From assembly GCA_016235045.1 (NCBI GenBank), contig JACRME010000009.1, positions 1-64,000 of the forward strand: a stretch of 64,000 bases of DNA. Direction: 5' to 3'. Shown here one piece after another: positions 54,801 through 64,000 of the stretch. The notes beneath the pieces were generated by a model. It did not search any database. It had not been told where the DNA came from and saw only the letters and a list, made by a program, of their open reading frames with translations. Within the stretch, counting starts at the first letter, position 1. Each line of letters begins with the position of its first letter. This DNA is from Nitrosomonadales bacterium (lineage in GTDB: Bacteria > Pseudomonadota > Gammaproteobacteria > Burkholderiales > Gallionellaceae). A program made the translations under genes and the position numbers.

Positions 54801-54885
54801 CAAGGAACTTTACTCAACTATTCGCATCTGACATCGCGTCCGGCAGCAACAAGCCGGATCTCGAGTTAACCAAGAGAGGTGTCAG

Positions 54886-54996
54886 ATGAAAAAAGCATAT
54901 GAAGATGTGGCCAAGCTCATTCGTTGGGCGCTGATTGGCGTGGCTGCAATTATCGTCGCATTACCGGCGCTCACATCCGTCGGCTCTTCCATCTAA
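54886..54996 (+). CDS. 36-residue single-pass membrane peptide
   Basis: MKKAYEDVAKLIRWALIGV followed by AAIIVALPALTSVGSSI, then TAA. It has a charged amphipathic start and one transmembrane helix (about 15-31). AGAGAGG stands 6 nt before the ATG and a strong terminator begins 17 bp after the stop, so the gene is a complete small transcription unit. No family is recognised; small membrane regulators or toxin-like peptides have this form. Conservation in relatives would decide. Confidence 0.6.
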   Translation: MKKAYEDVAKLIRWALIGVAAIIVALPALTSVGSSI

Positions 54997-55013
54997 AACT
55001 CTACAGATACGAC

Positions 55014-55046
55014 AAACGCCCCGGTGCGCAAGCGCCGGGGCGTTTT
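55014..55046. terminator. Strong terminator after the small membrane peptide gene
   Basis: AAACGCCCCGGTGC and GCGCCGGGGCGTTT form a 14-bp stem with a GCAA tetraloop (one G-T pair), followed by TTTT on the plus strand. It lies between convergent genes and may serve both. Confidence 0.85.
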
Positions 55047-55062
55047 ACTTTGTAACCGATCG

Positions 55063-55572
55063 TCAGGCCGCGATGCAGCGCTGTTGTTCCAGCCGCAGTT
55101 CGGCTTGCCGCAATGCATTTTCCATCGATCTGGACAGCATGCCGCGCGCTGCGATGTGGGCAGCGGAAGTCTCGCCCAGGAATATCGCTTCCAGATAAGA
55201 GATGCGGATCGCATCGTAGAGCTCGGCATCGGCCCGGTCGAACAAGTCGGCGATCAGGAGCAGATGCTTGCGCACGGTGGCGAAATCGCAGCGGGCGAAG
55301 GCATCTTTGGTGGCCAGCTTCATTGCGCCCATTTCCAGATGTACAACGCCGAAATCGCATTCCTCGATGCGTGCGGAGACCTCGGGCAGGTATAGCGTGA
55401 CCATTTTCATGAAGTCGGCGCGCTTGATCAGCGGTTTGCTTTGCTGGTGCGACACCATGCGCCGCAGCGATGCGAAGGACTTGAAATCGAGCAGGTGTTC
55501 GAAAGGTTGCAGGACGCCGTCGGCGACGGTCAGGTGGGTGTGCGGCAGTGTCTGTGATGGAAAAGGAATCAT
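55063..55572 (-). CDS. Hypothetical protein
   Basis: 169 residues, no signal peptide or membrane helix. The N-terminal 30 residues look disordered. The rest is predicted largely helical, with KRADFMKMVTLYLPEVSARIEE and HLLLIADLFDRADAELYDAIRISYLEAIFLG. It vaguely resembles small helical immunity-type families (for example DUF7674), but this was not confirmed. The start at 55572 has CGGAG 8 nt upstream; a longer frame to 55605 lacks one. It is monocistronic between terminators. Confidence 0.7.
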   Translation of the reverse strand: MIPFPSQTLPHTHLTVADGVLQPFEHLLDFKSFASLRRMVSHQQSKPLIKRADFMKMVTLYLPEVSARIEECDFGVVHLEMGAMKLATKDAFARCDFATVRKHLLLIADLFDRADAELYDAIRISYLEAIFLGETSAAHIAARGMLSRSMENALRQAELRLEQQRCIAA

Positions 55573-55658
55573 GTTCGTCGCTCCGGGGTTGGGGATGGCG
55601 AACAAACTAACTGTATGACGTTACAGGGTAATGACGGAATGGTTGCAAACTGGTTTAG

Positions 55659-55686
55659 GGAGCGCCGGCGTCCTCATCGGCGCTCC
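55659..55686 (-). terminator. Hairpin after lolD
   Basis: GGAGCGCCG and CGGCGCTCC (55659-55667, 55678-55686) form a 9-bp stem, 14 bp after the lolD stop on the minus strand. There is no T-run, so it is a weak terminator candidate. Confidence 0.45.
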
Positions 55687-55699
55687 TGTCAGGCTTGCT

Positions 55700-56372
<673 letters not shown>

Positions 56373-56380
<8 letters not shown>

Positions 56381-57614
56381 AACGCAACGCCTCCGCCGGT
56401 TGCACTTTCGATGCGCGCCAGCTCGGATAGAGCGTGGCGAACAGGCTGATCAGGAAGGACATGCCCGCGACCACGAGTACGTCGCCCTTTTGCAGGTCCG
56501 ACGGCAGTTCGGTGATGTAGTAGAACTCCTTGGCCAGGAAATGCACGCCGAACAGGTTCTCGATGAAGGGAACGATCGTGCCGATGTTGAGCGCAAGCAA
56601 CACGCCGCTGACCATGCCAAGCGCCACGCCGATCAGGCCGATCAGCATGCCCTGCACCATGAATATCTGCATGATGCTCCTGGGCGATGCGCCCAGCGTG
56701 CGCAGGATGGCGATGTCGGCCTGCTTGTCGGTCACGGCCATCACCAGCGTGGAGACGATATTGATTGCGGCGACCAGCACGATGAGCGAGAGGATGATGA
56801 ACATCATCTTCTTCTCCATCGCCACCACGGCGAAATAGCTGGCGTTCTGGCGCGTCCAGTCGGTGATGTAAGTGTTCTGCGGGACGGTTTGTCCCAGTTC
56901 GTAAGCGACTTGCGGGGCCAGATCGAGGTTGTGCAGGCTGCCGCTGATACCGCTGACGGAACTGCCCAGCCGGTAGAGTTTCTGCGCGTCATTAAGGTGG
57001 ATCAGCGCCAGCGCGTTGTCATACGGCGACATGCCGATCTCGAAGATGCCGACCACATGGAACTGTTTCAGGCGCGGCAGCATCCCGGCGGGAGTGAACT
57101 GCCCCTGCGGGGTGATCAGCAGCACGCTGTCGCCGACATGCGCCCCCATGGAGCGCGCCAGATCGACGCCGAGCACGATGCCGAATTCCCCGGCGCGCAG
57201 ATCGCCCAATGCGCCTTTCTTCATCTTGTCGCCGATGGCGATCAGCTTCTGTTCGCCATCGGGCAGGATGCCGCGCACCATCACGCCCTCCACGCTCTCG
57301 CCCAGCGACACCATGCCCTGGCCGCTGACATAAGGGGCGGCGGCGCGCATCCCGGGATGCGCCTCGACGGTCTTCAGCACCGTTTTCCAGTCGTCGAGCT
57401 GGCCGTCGCCGATGACCTGCAGATGCGGGGTGATGCCGAGCATGCGGGCGCGAATTTCCTTCTGGAAGCCGTTCATCACCGACAGCACCACGATCAGCGT
57501 CATCACCCCCAGCGCGGTGCCCACGATGGCGATGAACGAGATGAGCGAGATGAAGTTGTTGCGGCGCTTGGCGCGGGTGTAACGCAGGCCGATGAAGAGT
57601 TCGTAGGGTTGCAC
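56373..57614 (-). CDS. lolC: Lipoprotein-releasing system permease LolC/LolE
   Basis: 413 residues with four transmembrane helices: one at the N-terminus ([33 protein letters not shown]) and three at the C-terminus, around a large periplasmic domain. The [11 protein letters not shown] entry and FxKExxxLGxxP-type C-terminus fit LolC/LolE. Only one permease gene is present, so LolF-like homodimers or a second copy elsewhere are possible. It is divergent from the RpfE-type gene across 73 bp. Confidence 0.93.
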
Positions 57615-57675
57615 GGTAGGCGGTTGGTTTGGCGACGGGCGCTAGTGTGCCATAAGAGCAGTCCCTGCGGGATGG

Positions 57676-57681
57676 TAAACT
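57676..57681 (+). promoter_or_regulatory. Candidate -10 box (TAAACT), leaderless start of the RpfE-type gene
   Basis: TAAACT is followed by GCCGCC and then the ATG at 57688. Initiation 7 nt after the box falls on the A of the start codon, and no Shine-Dalgarno sequence is present. Both facts point to a leaderless mRNA. Confidence 0.4.
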
Positions 57682-57687
57682 GCCGCC

Positions 57688-58677
57688 ATGAACCATCTCC
57701 ACCTGCTCATCCCCGACCTGTTTCCCCCGCAGGACATTGCCGCCGAAGTGTGTACCGAGTTGCAGTTGCCTGCGCTGGAAAAACTGCTGGCGCGGGGAGA
57801 CGCGAGTACATCTTCCGGGATCGCTTTGGAAGATTGGCTTTGCGCCGCGTTCGGGGCGCAGGCCGTCGCGCCGGTACGTGCCGCAGCCGACGGGCTGGAT
57901 GCAGGCGGGGGCTATTGGCTGTGTGCCGACCCGGTGAACCTGCAATTGCATCACGCGCAGGCGATGCTGATCCCCGAGGTGGCGCTGAGCCGGGAGGAGG
58001 CGACTGCCATGTGCGAGGGGTTGAACGCGCACTTTGCGGGAAATGAAATGCGATTTTTTGCGCCGCACCCGCAGCGCTGGTATGTGCGGCTGCAAGTGGA
58101 GCCGCAACTGGCGACCGTTCCGTTGCGGCAGGCGGCATGGCGCGATGCCAAGTTGTATCAACCGCAGGGTGCGGACGCCTTGCATTGGCAGCGCATCGCC
58201 ACCGAGGTGCAGATGCTGTTGTATGCGCACCCGCTCAATCAGGCGCGCGAGGCACGCGGCGAGCCGATCGCCGGCAGTCTGTGGTTGTGGGGCGGCGGCC
58301 GGGCGACGCCTTTGCGCGCGGCATACGATGCGGTCGGCGGCGATAGCGATCTCGGTCTGGCGTTCGCGCGGGCGGCGGGGATTGCGCCGGTTGCAGCGCT
58401 GGAAATCCTGCTGCATACCCGGGGCGCAAGCGCCCTGTGGGTGGACGAGTCCATGGACCGTGCGCAGCGGCGCGGCGACTACCACGCGTGGCGCGAGGCG
58501 GTGCTTGGGCTCGAACAGATTTGCGCTTCCCTGCTGTCGGCGTTGCGCGCAGGGCAACTGCAGCGGCTGACGCTGGAGGTGCCGGCCGGGAGCGGTGCGC
58601 GCCGTTACGAACTGACACGCGCTTCGGCATGGAAGTTGTGGCGCCCCGTGCATGCCCTGGCGCGGTATGGGGTGTAG
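57688..58677 (+). CDS. RpfE-type / phosphoglycerate-mutase-like protein of unknown function
   Basis: 329 residues. The N-terminus NHLHLLIPDLFPP, the block GYWLCADPVNLQLHHAQAMLIP and GSLWLWGGGRATP are typical of the betaproteobacterial family annotated RpfE-type regulatory protein or cofactor-independent phosphoglycerate mutase-like. In relatives it often precedes recJ; here a mechanosensitive channel gene follows after 29 bp. No signal peptide. Its biochemical role has not been settled. Confidence 0.82.
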   Translation: MNHLHLLIPDLFPPQDIAAEVCTELQLPALEKLLARGDASTSSGIALEDWLCAAFGAQAVAPVRAAADGLDAGGGYWLCADPVNLQLHHAQAMLIPEVALSREEATAMCEGLNAHFAGNEMRFFAPHPQRWYVRLQVEPQLATVPLRQAAWRDAKLYQPQGADALHWQRIATEVQMLLYAHPLNQAREARGEPIAGSLWLWGGGRATPLRAAYDAVGGDSDLGLAFARAAGIAPVAALEILLHTRGASALWVDESMDRAQRRGDYHAWREAVLGLEQICASLLSALRAGQLQRLTLEVPAGSGARRYELTRASAWKLWRPVHALARYGV

Positions 58678-58706
58678 AATCGGGCGATCTTGAGCGGAGT
58701 TGCGCA

Positions 58707-60248
58707 ATGGAATTCTGGGACAAAGTAATCGGCTTCTTCTGGGGCGGGGAGTCGCTCCCCTTGCTCCTGATGGTGCTGTGCATCTGGGCGATGCTGTTCC
58801 ATTTCCGCCGCGACGAACGCGCCAGTCTCGCCAACACGGTCGCTTTCTTCTTCGTTTGCCTGTTCGGGCAATTCATCGCCGGTTTGCTGCATGCGCTGGA
58901 TCTTGTCCGCGCCGCCTCTGTGGCGCAGGAAGTGTTTGTCATCGGCGCCGGGGTTGCGGTGATCCGTTTGTGGGGACAACTGGTTTTCCGGGTCGTGTTG
59001 CCCGCCTTCAAACTCACGCCGCCGCGCATCACCGAAGACATCTTCGTCATCATCGCCTATATCGCCTGGTTCATGGTGCGGCTGCGCTATGCCGGGCTCG
59101 ATCTGGGCAGCATCCTGGCGACTTCGGCGATGATCACGGCGGTGGTGGCGTTCGCCATGCAGGACACGCTGGGCAACATCCTCGGCGGACTGGCGCTGCA
59201 ACTGGACAATTCGGTCGAGGTCGGCGACTGGATCAAGGTGGACGACATCTCGGGCAAGGTGGTGGACATCCGCTGGCGTTCCACGTTGGTGGAGACGCGC
59301 AACTGGGAGACGGTGGTGTTTCCCAACAGCCAGTTGATGAAGAACAAGTTCATGGTGCTGGGGCGGCGCACCGACCAGCCGGTGCAATGGCGGCGCTGGG
59401 TGTGGTTCAACGTGGGGCTGGAGGTCGCGCCGACACGGGTGGTGAGCGTGGTTGAGGATTCAATCCTGCAGACCGATATCGCCAATGTGGCCAGGAATCC
59501 CGCGCCGAACTGCCTTTTGATGGACATGGACGACAAAGGCTATGCGCGTTATGCCTTGCGTTACTGGCTGACCGACCTGGCGGCGGACGACCCCACCGAT
59601 GCCATGCTGCGCTGGCACATCATGAGTGCGTTGCACCGTGCGGGCATCAAGCCCGCGCAGCAGGGGCAGAGCCTGCACATCACCAAAGAGAACGAAAAGT
59701 ACGACGAAGCGGTGCACCAGCGCGAAGTGCAGTTGCGCATCAAGACCCTGCGTAAAGTCGAGCTGTTTTCGCAGCTTAACGATGCCGAGCTGACGGGACT
59801 GGCGCAAAGCCTGCAATATTCCCCGTTCGCCAAGGGCAATATCATCACCCGGCAGGGGGACGAACGTTCCCACTGGCTGTACATCATCATCAACGGCGAG
59901 GCGGATGTGTTTGTCGACCTTCCCAACGGCAAACGGCGTGCCGTGCGCACGCTGGGGCGCGGCAATTTTTTCGGCGAGATGGGACTGCTGACCGGTGCGC
60001 CGCGCTCGGCTTGGGTCGTCGCCAGAACCGATGTGGAATGCTACCGCATCGACAAGGAGGTAATCGAGGTGATACTGCACGCGCGCCCGGGCATCGCCGA
60101 CGAGATCTCGCACATCCTCGTCACTCGCCGGGCCGAACTGGATGTGGTGATGCAGGACCTGAATGCGACCGGGGCGCACCCGGACCTGTCGCAGCAGCGC
60201 AGCGAGATACTGGCCACCATCAAGCGCTTCTTCTCGCTCGGCAACTGA
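58707..60248 (+). CDS. MscS-family channel with C-terminal cyclic-nucleotide-binding domain
   Basis: 513 residues: about four to five transmembrane helices (1-140), an MscS pore helix and beta domain (about 125-235: TAVVAFAMQDTLGNILGGLALQLDNSVEVGDWIKV), and a C-terminal cNMP-binding domain (about 365-480) with the phosphate cassette FFGEMGLLTGAPRSAWVVA. This is the bCNG architecture, a channel of the MscS fold gated or tuned by cAMP or cGMP. The start at 58707 has GGAG 9 nt upstream; the longer open frame adds a non-homologous tail from the upstream gene. Confidence 0.91.
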   Translation: MEFWDKVIGFFWGGESLPLLLMVLCIWAMLFHFRRDERASLANTVAFFFVCLFGQFIAGLLHALDLVRAASVAQEVFVIGAGVAVIRLWGQLVFRVVLPAFKLTPPRITEDIFVIIAYIAWFMVRLRYAGLDLGSILATSAMITAVVAFAMQDTLGNILGGLALQLDNSVEVGDWIKVDDISGKVVDIRWRSTLVETRNWETVVFPNSQLMKNKFMVLGRRTDQPVQWRRWVWFNVGLEVAPTRVVSVVEDSILQTDIANVARNPAPNCLLMDMDDKGYARYALRYWLTDLAADDPTDAMLRWHIMSALHRAGIKPAQQGQSLHITKENEKYDEAVHQREVQLRIKTLRKVELFSQLNDAELTGLAQSLQYSPFAKGNIITRQGDERSHWLYIIINGEADVFVDLPNGKRRAVRTLGRGNFFGEMGLLTGAPRSAWVVARTDVECYRIDKEVIEVILHARPGIADEISHILVTRRAELDVVMQDLNATGAHPDLSQQRSEILATIKRFFSLGN

Positions 60249-60329
60249 ACAACCCGTAAAAAATTAGGGCTTAATTCGCGGGGCGGCTTCCTGTATCATG
60301 CGCCCCCAGACAACCCGGATATAGTGCAG

Positions 60330-61298
60330 ATGAAAGTTACCTTCCTGGATTTCGAGCAGTCTGTCTCCGAACTGGAGAACAAGATCGAGCAATTGCGTTA
60401 TGTGCAGGATGATTCCGCACTCGACATCTCCGACGAGATCGGCAGGCTGCAAAAGAAGAGCCAGTCGCTGACCAAGGAAATCTACGCCAAGCTGACGCCC
60501 TGGCAGATTTCGCAGGTTTCGCGCCATCCGCAACGCCCTTATACGCTGGATTACGTCCGGCACCTGTTCACCGATTTCGAAGAACTGCACGGCGACCGCA
60601 ATTATGCGGACGATCCCGCCATCGTCGGCGGTCTTGCCCGATTCAACGGGCAGAGCGTGATGGTCATCGGCCACCAGAAAGGCCGCGACACCAAGGAACG
60701 CCAGTACCGCAACTTCGGCATGCCGCGTCCGGAAGGCTACCGCAAGGCGATGCGCCTGATGCGCCTGGCCGAGAAGTTCGGCATTCCCATCATGACCTTC
60801 ATCGACACGCCCGGCGCCTATCCCGGCGTGGGCGCGGAAGAGCGCGGCCAGTCCGAGGCCATCGGCAAGAACCTGTATGTGATGGCCGAGCTGAAGGTTC
60901 CCATCATCTGCACCATCATCGGCGAAGGCGGCTCCGGCGGCGCATTGGCCATCGCGGTCGGCGACGCCATGCTGATGCTGCAATACGCGACTTACTCGGT
61001 CATTTCACCGGAAGGATGCGCATCCATCCTGTGGAAGAGCGCGGACAAGGCGCCGGATGCGGCGGAAACGCTGGGCATTACCGCGACGCGCCTGAAGACG
61101 CTGGGTCTGGTCGACAAGATCGTGAGCGAACCGCCGGGCGGCGCACACCGCGATTACGAGTCGATGATGCAGACCCTGAAGAAGGCTTTGCAGGAGACGC
61201 TCAGGCAAGTGCAGTCCCAGACTACCGGCGAGATGCTGCAAATGCGCTTCAACCGCTTGATGAGTTATGGCAAGTTCAAGGAAATCGAACTTAACTGA
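60330..61298 (+). CDS. accA: Acetyl-CoA carboxylase carboxyltransferase subunit alpha
   Basis: 322 residues. [68 protein letters not shown] and [13 protein letters not shown] are all canonical. With AccD it transfers the carboxyl group from carboxybiotin to acetyl-CoA in fatty acid synthesis. The ATG at 60330 is preferred over a GTG six nt upstream. Its last 32 bp overlap the start of tilS in another frame. Confidence 0.97.
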   Translation: MKVTFLDFEQSVSELENKIEQLRYVQDDSALDISDEIGRLQKKSQSLTKEIYAKLTPWQISQVSRHPQRPYTLDYVRHLFTDFEELHGDRNYADDPAIVGGLARFNGQSVMVIGHQKGRDTKERQYRNFGMPRPEGYRKAMRLMRLAEKFGIPIMTFIDTPGAYPGVGAEERGQSEAIGKNLYVMAELKVPIICTIIGEGGSGGALAIAVGDAMLMLQYATYSVISPEGCASILWKSADKAPDAAETLGITATRLKTLGLVDKIVSEPPGGAHRDYESMMQTLKKALQETLRQVQSQTTGEMLQMRFNRLMSYGKFKEIELN

Positions 61299-63105
61299 TT
61301 GCGTTGCGGCGCGCCTCGCGCCGCTTCTTCCCAAGCATAGTCACATCCTAATCGGCTTGAGCGGCGGCATCGACTCCGTCGTGCTGCTGCATCTGCTGCA
61401 CTCCATCGCGCCGCGCTTCGACTGGCGCCTTTCCGCCCTGCATGTCCATCACGGCATCAGCCCGAATGCGGATGCCTGGGCGGACTTTTGCGCCGGATTT
61501 TGCGCGGGGTATGGCATCCCGCTGCATCTGGAACGCGTCGATATTGCCCCGTTGCGCGACGAACACGGCATCGAAGCGGCTGCGCGCAAGTTGCGCCATG
61601 CGGCTTTTGCGGGGTTTCCCGGCGAGGCTGTCGCATTGGCGCACCATGCCGACGACCAGGCGGAGACGCTGCTGCTGCAGCTTTTGCGCGGTGCGGGAGT
61701 GAAGGGTGCGGCATCGATGCCTTTCTGCAAGCAAGACGACGGGCACAAAGTCGTGCGTCCGCTGCTTGACCAGTCGCGCGCCGACCTGTTTGGCTACGCG
61801 CAGCAGCATGGCCTGCGCTGGATCGAGGACGAAAGCAATGCCGACGAGCGATATCCGCGCAATTTCCTGCGCCACCGCCTGCTGCCGCTGCTGGAGGAGC
61901 GTTTTCCGGCCTGCCGCGAAACGCTGGCGCGCAGCACCCGCCATTTTGCCGAGGCGGACGAACTGCTGGACGAACTGGCGCGGCAGGATGGCGGAGAGGT
62001 GCTGCATGGCGACAGGCTGAATGTGGATGTGCTGCAAAGTCTGTCCTACCCGCGCGCGAAGAATCTGTTGCGCTATTTTCTGCATGCGCAGGGTTCGCCC
62101 ATGCCGCAGGCGGCGCAACTCGACGAAATGCTGCTCCAATTGCGCACTGCACGCGGGGATGCAATGGTGTGCGTCGATTTTGGCGGCTGGCAGGTGCGAC
62201 GGTACCAGGGCGATATCCATGTTTTTCCCGGGCCGGGCGCATACGATCCCGGGACGGTTTTGCCGTGGACAGGCGAAGCGACTCTGCATTGGGCGGCGAT
62301 GGGGTGCGACCTCGCTTTCCGCCGCGACCGGGGGCAGGGGATCAGTCTGGTCAGGCTGCAGCAGGCCCCGGTCACGCTGCGATTGCGCGGCGGCGGCGAA
62401 AAATTGCGCCCGCATCCCCATGCAGCGGCACGCAGCATGAAAAACCTGTTGCAGGAACATCGCATTCCGCCCTGGCAACGCGAACGGCTGCCCTTGTTGT
62501 ATTGCGGGGAGACGCTTGCGGCGGTCGTCGGGGTCGCCATCGCGGCGGATTTTCAGGCGGCCGATTCAGAGCCAGGAATCGTCGTTTCATTGGCTTCCGG
62601 ACAGGGACATGGCTGCCAAAGCCTGCTAGAATCGCGCCCTCAGAATTTTCTGAATTCAAATCACTACTTGGAGAGAAGCATGGCTGTCGAACGTACCCTT
62701 TCTATCATCAAACCCGATGCCGTGGCGAAGAACGTCATCGGCAAAATCTATTCCCGTTTCGAGACCAACGGCCTGAAGATCGTCGCCGCTCAGATGCGCC
62801 ACCTGTCGCGCACCGAAGCCGAAGGTTTCTATGCCGTGCACAAGGCCCGCCCGTTCTTCAAGGACCTGGTCGATTTCATGATCTCCGGCCCGGTCATGAT
62901 CCAGGTGCTGGAAGGCCCCGGCGCTGTGCAAAAGAACCGTGACCTGATGGGCGCGACCGATCCGAAGAAGGCCGACAAGGGCACCATCCGCGCCGATTTC
63001 GCCGACAGCATCGATGCCAACGCCGTGCATGGTTCCGATTCCGCCGAAAATGCCAAGATCGAGATCGATTACTTCTTTGGCCCGAAGAACATCTGCTCCC
63101 GTTGA
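61267..63105 (+). CDS. tilS: tRNA(Ile)-lysidine synthase TilS, reading frame continuous with ndk
   Basis: The first 471 codons encode TilS: PP-loop SGGIDS (residues 32-37), [31 protein letters not shown], then the TilS C-terminal domains ([48 protein letters not shown]). TilS makes lysidine at C34 of tRNA-Ile(CAU). Homology should end near residue 455, but no stop codon follows: the frame continues through a 20-codon non-homologous stretch straight into ndk, giving a 612-residue open frame. ndk also has its own ribosome site and a candidate promoter. This may be a real fusion, a lost stop codon or a frameshift in the sequence. Confidence 0.85.
   Translation: MASSRKSNLTDCVAARLAPLLPKHSHILIGLSGGIDSVVLLHLLHSIAPRFDWRLSALHVHHGISPNADAWADFCAGFCAGYGIPLHLERVDIAPLRDEHGIEAAARKLRHAAFAGFPGEAVALAHHADDQAETLLLQLLRGAGVKGAASMPFCKQDDGHKVVRPLLDQSRADLFGYAQQHGLRWIEDESNADERYPRNFLRHRLLPLLEERFPACRETLARSTRHFAEADELLDELARQDGGEVLHGDRLNVDVLQSLSYPRAKNLLRYFLHAQGSPMPQAAQLDEMLLQLRTARGDAMVCVDFGGWQVRRYQGDIHVFPGPGAYDPGTVLPWTGEATLHWAAMGCDLAFRRDRGQGISLVRLQQAPVTLRLRGGGEKLRPHPHAAARSMKNLLQEHRIPPWQRERLPLLYCGETLAAVVGVAIAADFQAADSEPGIVVSLASGQGHGCQSLLESRPQNFLNSNHYLERSMAVERTLSIIKPDAVAKNVIGKIYSRFETNGLKIVAAQMRHLSRTEAEGFYAVHKARPFFKDLVDFMISGPVMIQVLEGPGAVQKNRDLMGATDPKKADKGTIRADFADSIDANAVHGSDSAENAKIEIDYFFGPKNICSR
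62624..62632 (+). promoter_or_regulatory. Candidate extended -10 of ndk inside the tilS 3' end
   Basis: TGC-TAGAAT followed by the GC-rich discriminator CGCGCCC lies 48 nt before the ndk ATG. It would allow ndk to be transcribed apart from accA-tilS. Confidence 0.4.
62680..63105 (+). CDS. ndk: Nucleoside diphosphate kinase
   Basis: 141 residues, full length for Ndk. [21 protein letters not shown] begins the fold and the phosphorylated histidine is His117 in NAVHGSDS. It balances NTP pools by transferring the terminal phosphate. GGAGAGAAGC precedes the ATG, so it is translated independently although tilS runs into it in the same frame. It overlaps rlmN by 1 bp (TGATG). Confidence 0.96.
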   Translation: MAVERTLSIIKPDAVAKNVIGKIYSRFETNGLKIVAAQMRHLSRTEAEGFYAVHKARPFFKDLVDFMISGPVMIQVLEGPGAVQKNRDLMGATDPKKADKGTIRADFADSIDANAVHGSDSAENAKIEIDYFFGPKNICSR

Positions 63106-64000
63106 TGCAAAACCTCCTCGACTTCGATGCGCAACAACTGACTGCCTGGTTTGCGGAGCAGGGCGAAAAGCCCTTCCGCGCCAGGCAGGTGCTGCGCTGG
63201 ATCTACAAAGCCGGGGAGTCCGATTTCGATGCGATGAGCGATCTGGCGATCTCTCTTCGCGAAAAACTGAAACAGATCGCCTGTGTCAAGGCACCCACGG
63301 TGATGCGCGAAGAGACCGCCACCGACGGCACGCGCAAGTGGCTGCTGGATGTGGGGACGGGCAACGCGGTCGAGACCGTGTACATTCCGGAAGAAGACCG
63401 CGGCACCTTGTGCGTGTCGACCCAAGCCGGGTGCGCACTGGATTGCGCGTTCTGCTCCACCGGCAAGCAGGGCTTCAACCGCAACCTCTCCACTGCCGAG
63501 ATCATCGGTCAGGTGTGGTGGGCGAACCACGAACTGGGCAAGAACGCGGAAGGCAATTGGCCGGTCACCAATGTGGTGCTGATGGGTATGGGCGAGCCGC
63601 TGCTGAACTTTGACAGCACCGTGAGCGCCTTGCGTCTGATGCTGGACGACAATGCCTATGGCTTGTCGCGCCGCCGCGTGACGGTCTCCACTTCCGGCGT
63701 GGTTCCGGCGATGGATCGTTTGCGCGACGAGTGTCCGGTGGCACTGGCGATCTCGCTGCATGCGCCCAACGACGAACTGCGCAACGTGCTGGTGCCGATC
63801 AACCAGAAATATCCGCTGCAAGAACTGATGGCGGCCTGCCGCCGCTATCTGGAAAAAGCGCCGCGCGATTTCGTCACCTTCGAGTACGTGATGCTGGCCG
63901 GTGTGAACGACCGCGAGCAGGATGCGCGCGAGCTCATCCGGCTGGTGCGCGACGTGCCGTGCAAATTCAACCTGATCCCGTTCAACCCGTTCCCGCAGGC
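63105..64000 (+). CDS. rlmN: 23S rRNA/tRNA adenine-C2 methyltransferase RlmN, 3' end beyond window
   Basis: At least 298 residues, cut by the window end. The radical-SAM cysteines are Cys110, Cys114 and Cys117 ([11 protein letters not shown]); [14 protein letters not shown] and [15 protein letters not shown] follow. RlmN methylates A2503 of 23S rRNA and A37 of some tRNAs. The ATG shares a base with the ndk stop codon. The ndk-rlmN order is common in Gram-negatives. Confidence 0.96.
   Translation, partial: MQNLLDFDAQQLTAWFAEQGEKPFRARQVLRWIYKAGESDFDAMSDLAISLREKLKQIACVKAPTVMREETATDGTRKWLLDVGTGNAVETVYIPEEDRGTLCVSTQAGCALDCAFCSTGKQGFNRNLSTAEIIGQVWWANHELGKNAEGNWPVTNVVLMGMGEPLLNFDSTVSALRLMLDDNAYGLSRRRVTVSTSGVVPAMDRLRDECPVALAISLHAPNDELRNVLVPINQKYPLQELMAACRRYLEKAPRDFVTFEYVMLAGVNDREQDARELIRLVRDVPCKFNLIPFNPFPQ

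Overview
The window is about 64 kb of GC-rich bacterial chromosome from what is probably a betaproteobacterium. The gene content and order (exbB-exbD-lpxK-trm112-kdsB-adk, an RpfE-type protein, lolCD, mutL/miaA, accA-tilS-ndk-rlmN) and the DMHA-type MutL fit the Nitrosomonadales; a Gallionella/Sideroxydans-like microaerophile is possible, but the sequence alone does not fix the genus. There are no rRNA or tRNA genes, insertion sequences, CRISPR arrays or phage genes. rlmN runs off the right edge.

Layout. 0-3.2 kb: a pirin gene with two YceI-family genes, divergent from a LysR-type regulator. 3.2-9.3 kb: a sufBCDSU-sufT-Rieske operon for Fe-S assembly, preceded by an IscR-like operator. 9.4-15.2 kb: an aldehyde dehydrogenase, a K+-independent H+-pyrophosphatase and PPi-dependent phosphofructokinase pair, and an oxygen-binding-type di-iron protein. 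15.3-19.4 kb: GlcG-like protein, adk, kdsB, Trm112-like protein, lpxK and ExbD/ExbB. 19.8-29.8 kb: xseA, then a lipid A aminoarabinose locus (arnT, an ArnE/F-like gene, arnB, arnC, split arnA, arnD) interrupted by an inverted soluble chemoreceptor with a CZB zinc domain. 29.8-35.8 kb: HDOD protein, miaA, an MHS-type transporter, an AT-richer membrane protein and mutL. Here palindromic repeats of several families sit between genes and also in frame inside MiaA, the transporter and (twice) MutL.

36.2-45.6 kb: eight tightly packed genes encode a TonB-dependent receptor, a Met/His-rich secreted or membrane-anchored protein, a membrane polyferredoxin, a DsbD/TauE-like membrane protein, a second receptor and dedicated TonB-ExbB-ExbD. 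A Tat-exported Csp1-like copper storage protein follows. This looks like an uptake, reduction and storage route for a metal, most likely copper. It is the best candidate in the window for an undescribed system. 45.7-54.8 kb: pntAB, a MASE1-PAS-GGDEF-EAL protein, comEC and a DUF2062 protein. 54.9-64 kb: a 36-residue membrane peptide, a hypothetical gene, lolD-lolC, an RpfE-type gene, a cyclic-nucleotide-binding MscS-like channel, accA, tilS running in frame without a stop into ndk, and partial rlmN.

Together the genes suggest a free-living, energy-limited, microaerophilic bacterium. It would save energy through PPi (H+-PPase, PPi-PFK) and transhydrogenase, modify its lipid A, and respond to oxygen or redox state (di-iron protein, Fe-S assembly, c-di-GMP enzyme). 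Functions come from motifs and family knowledge; no database search was possible.
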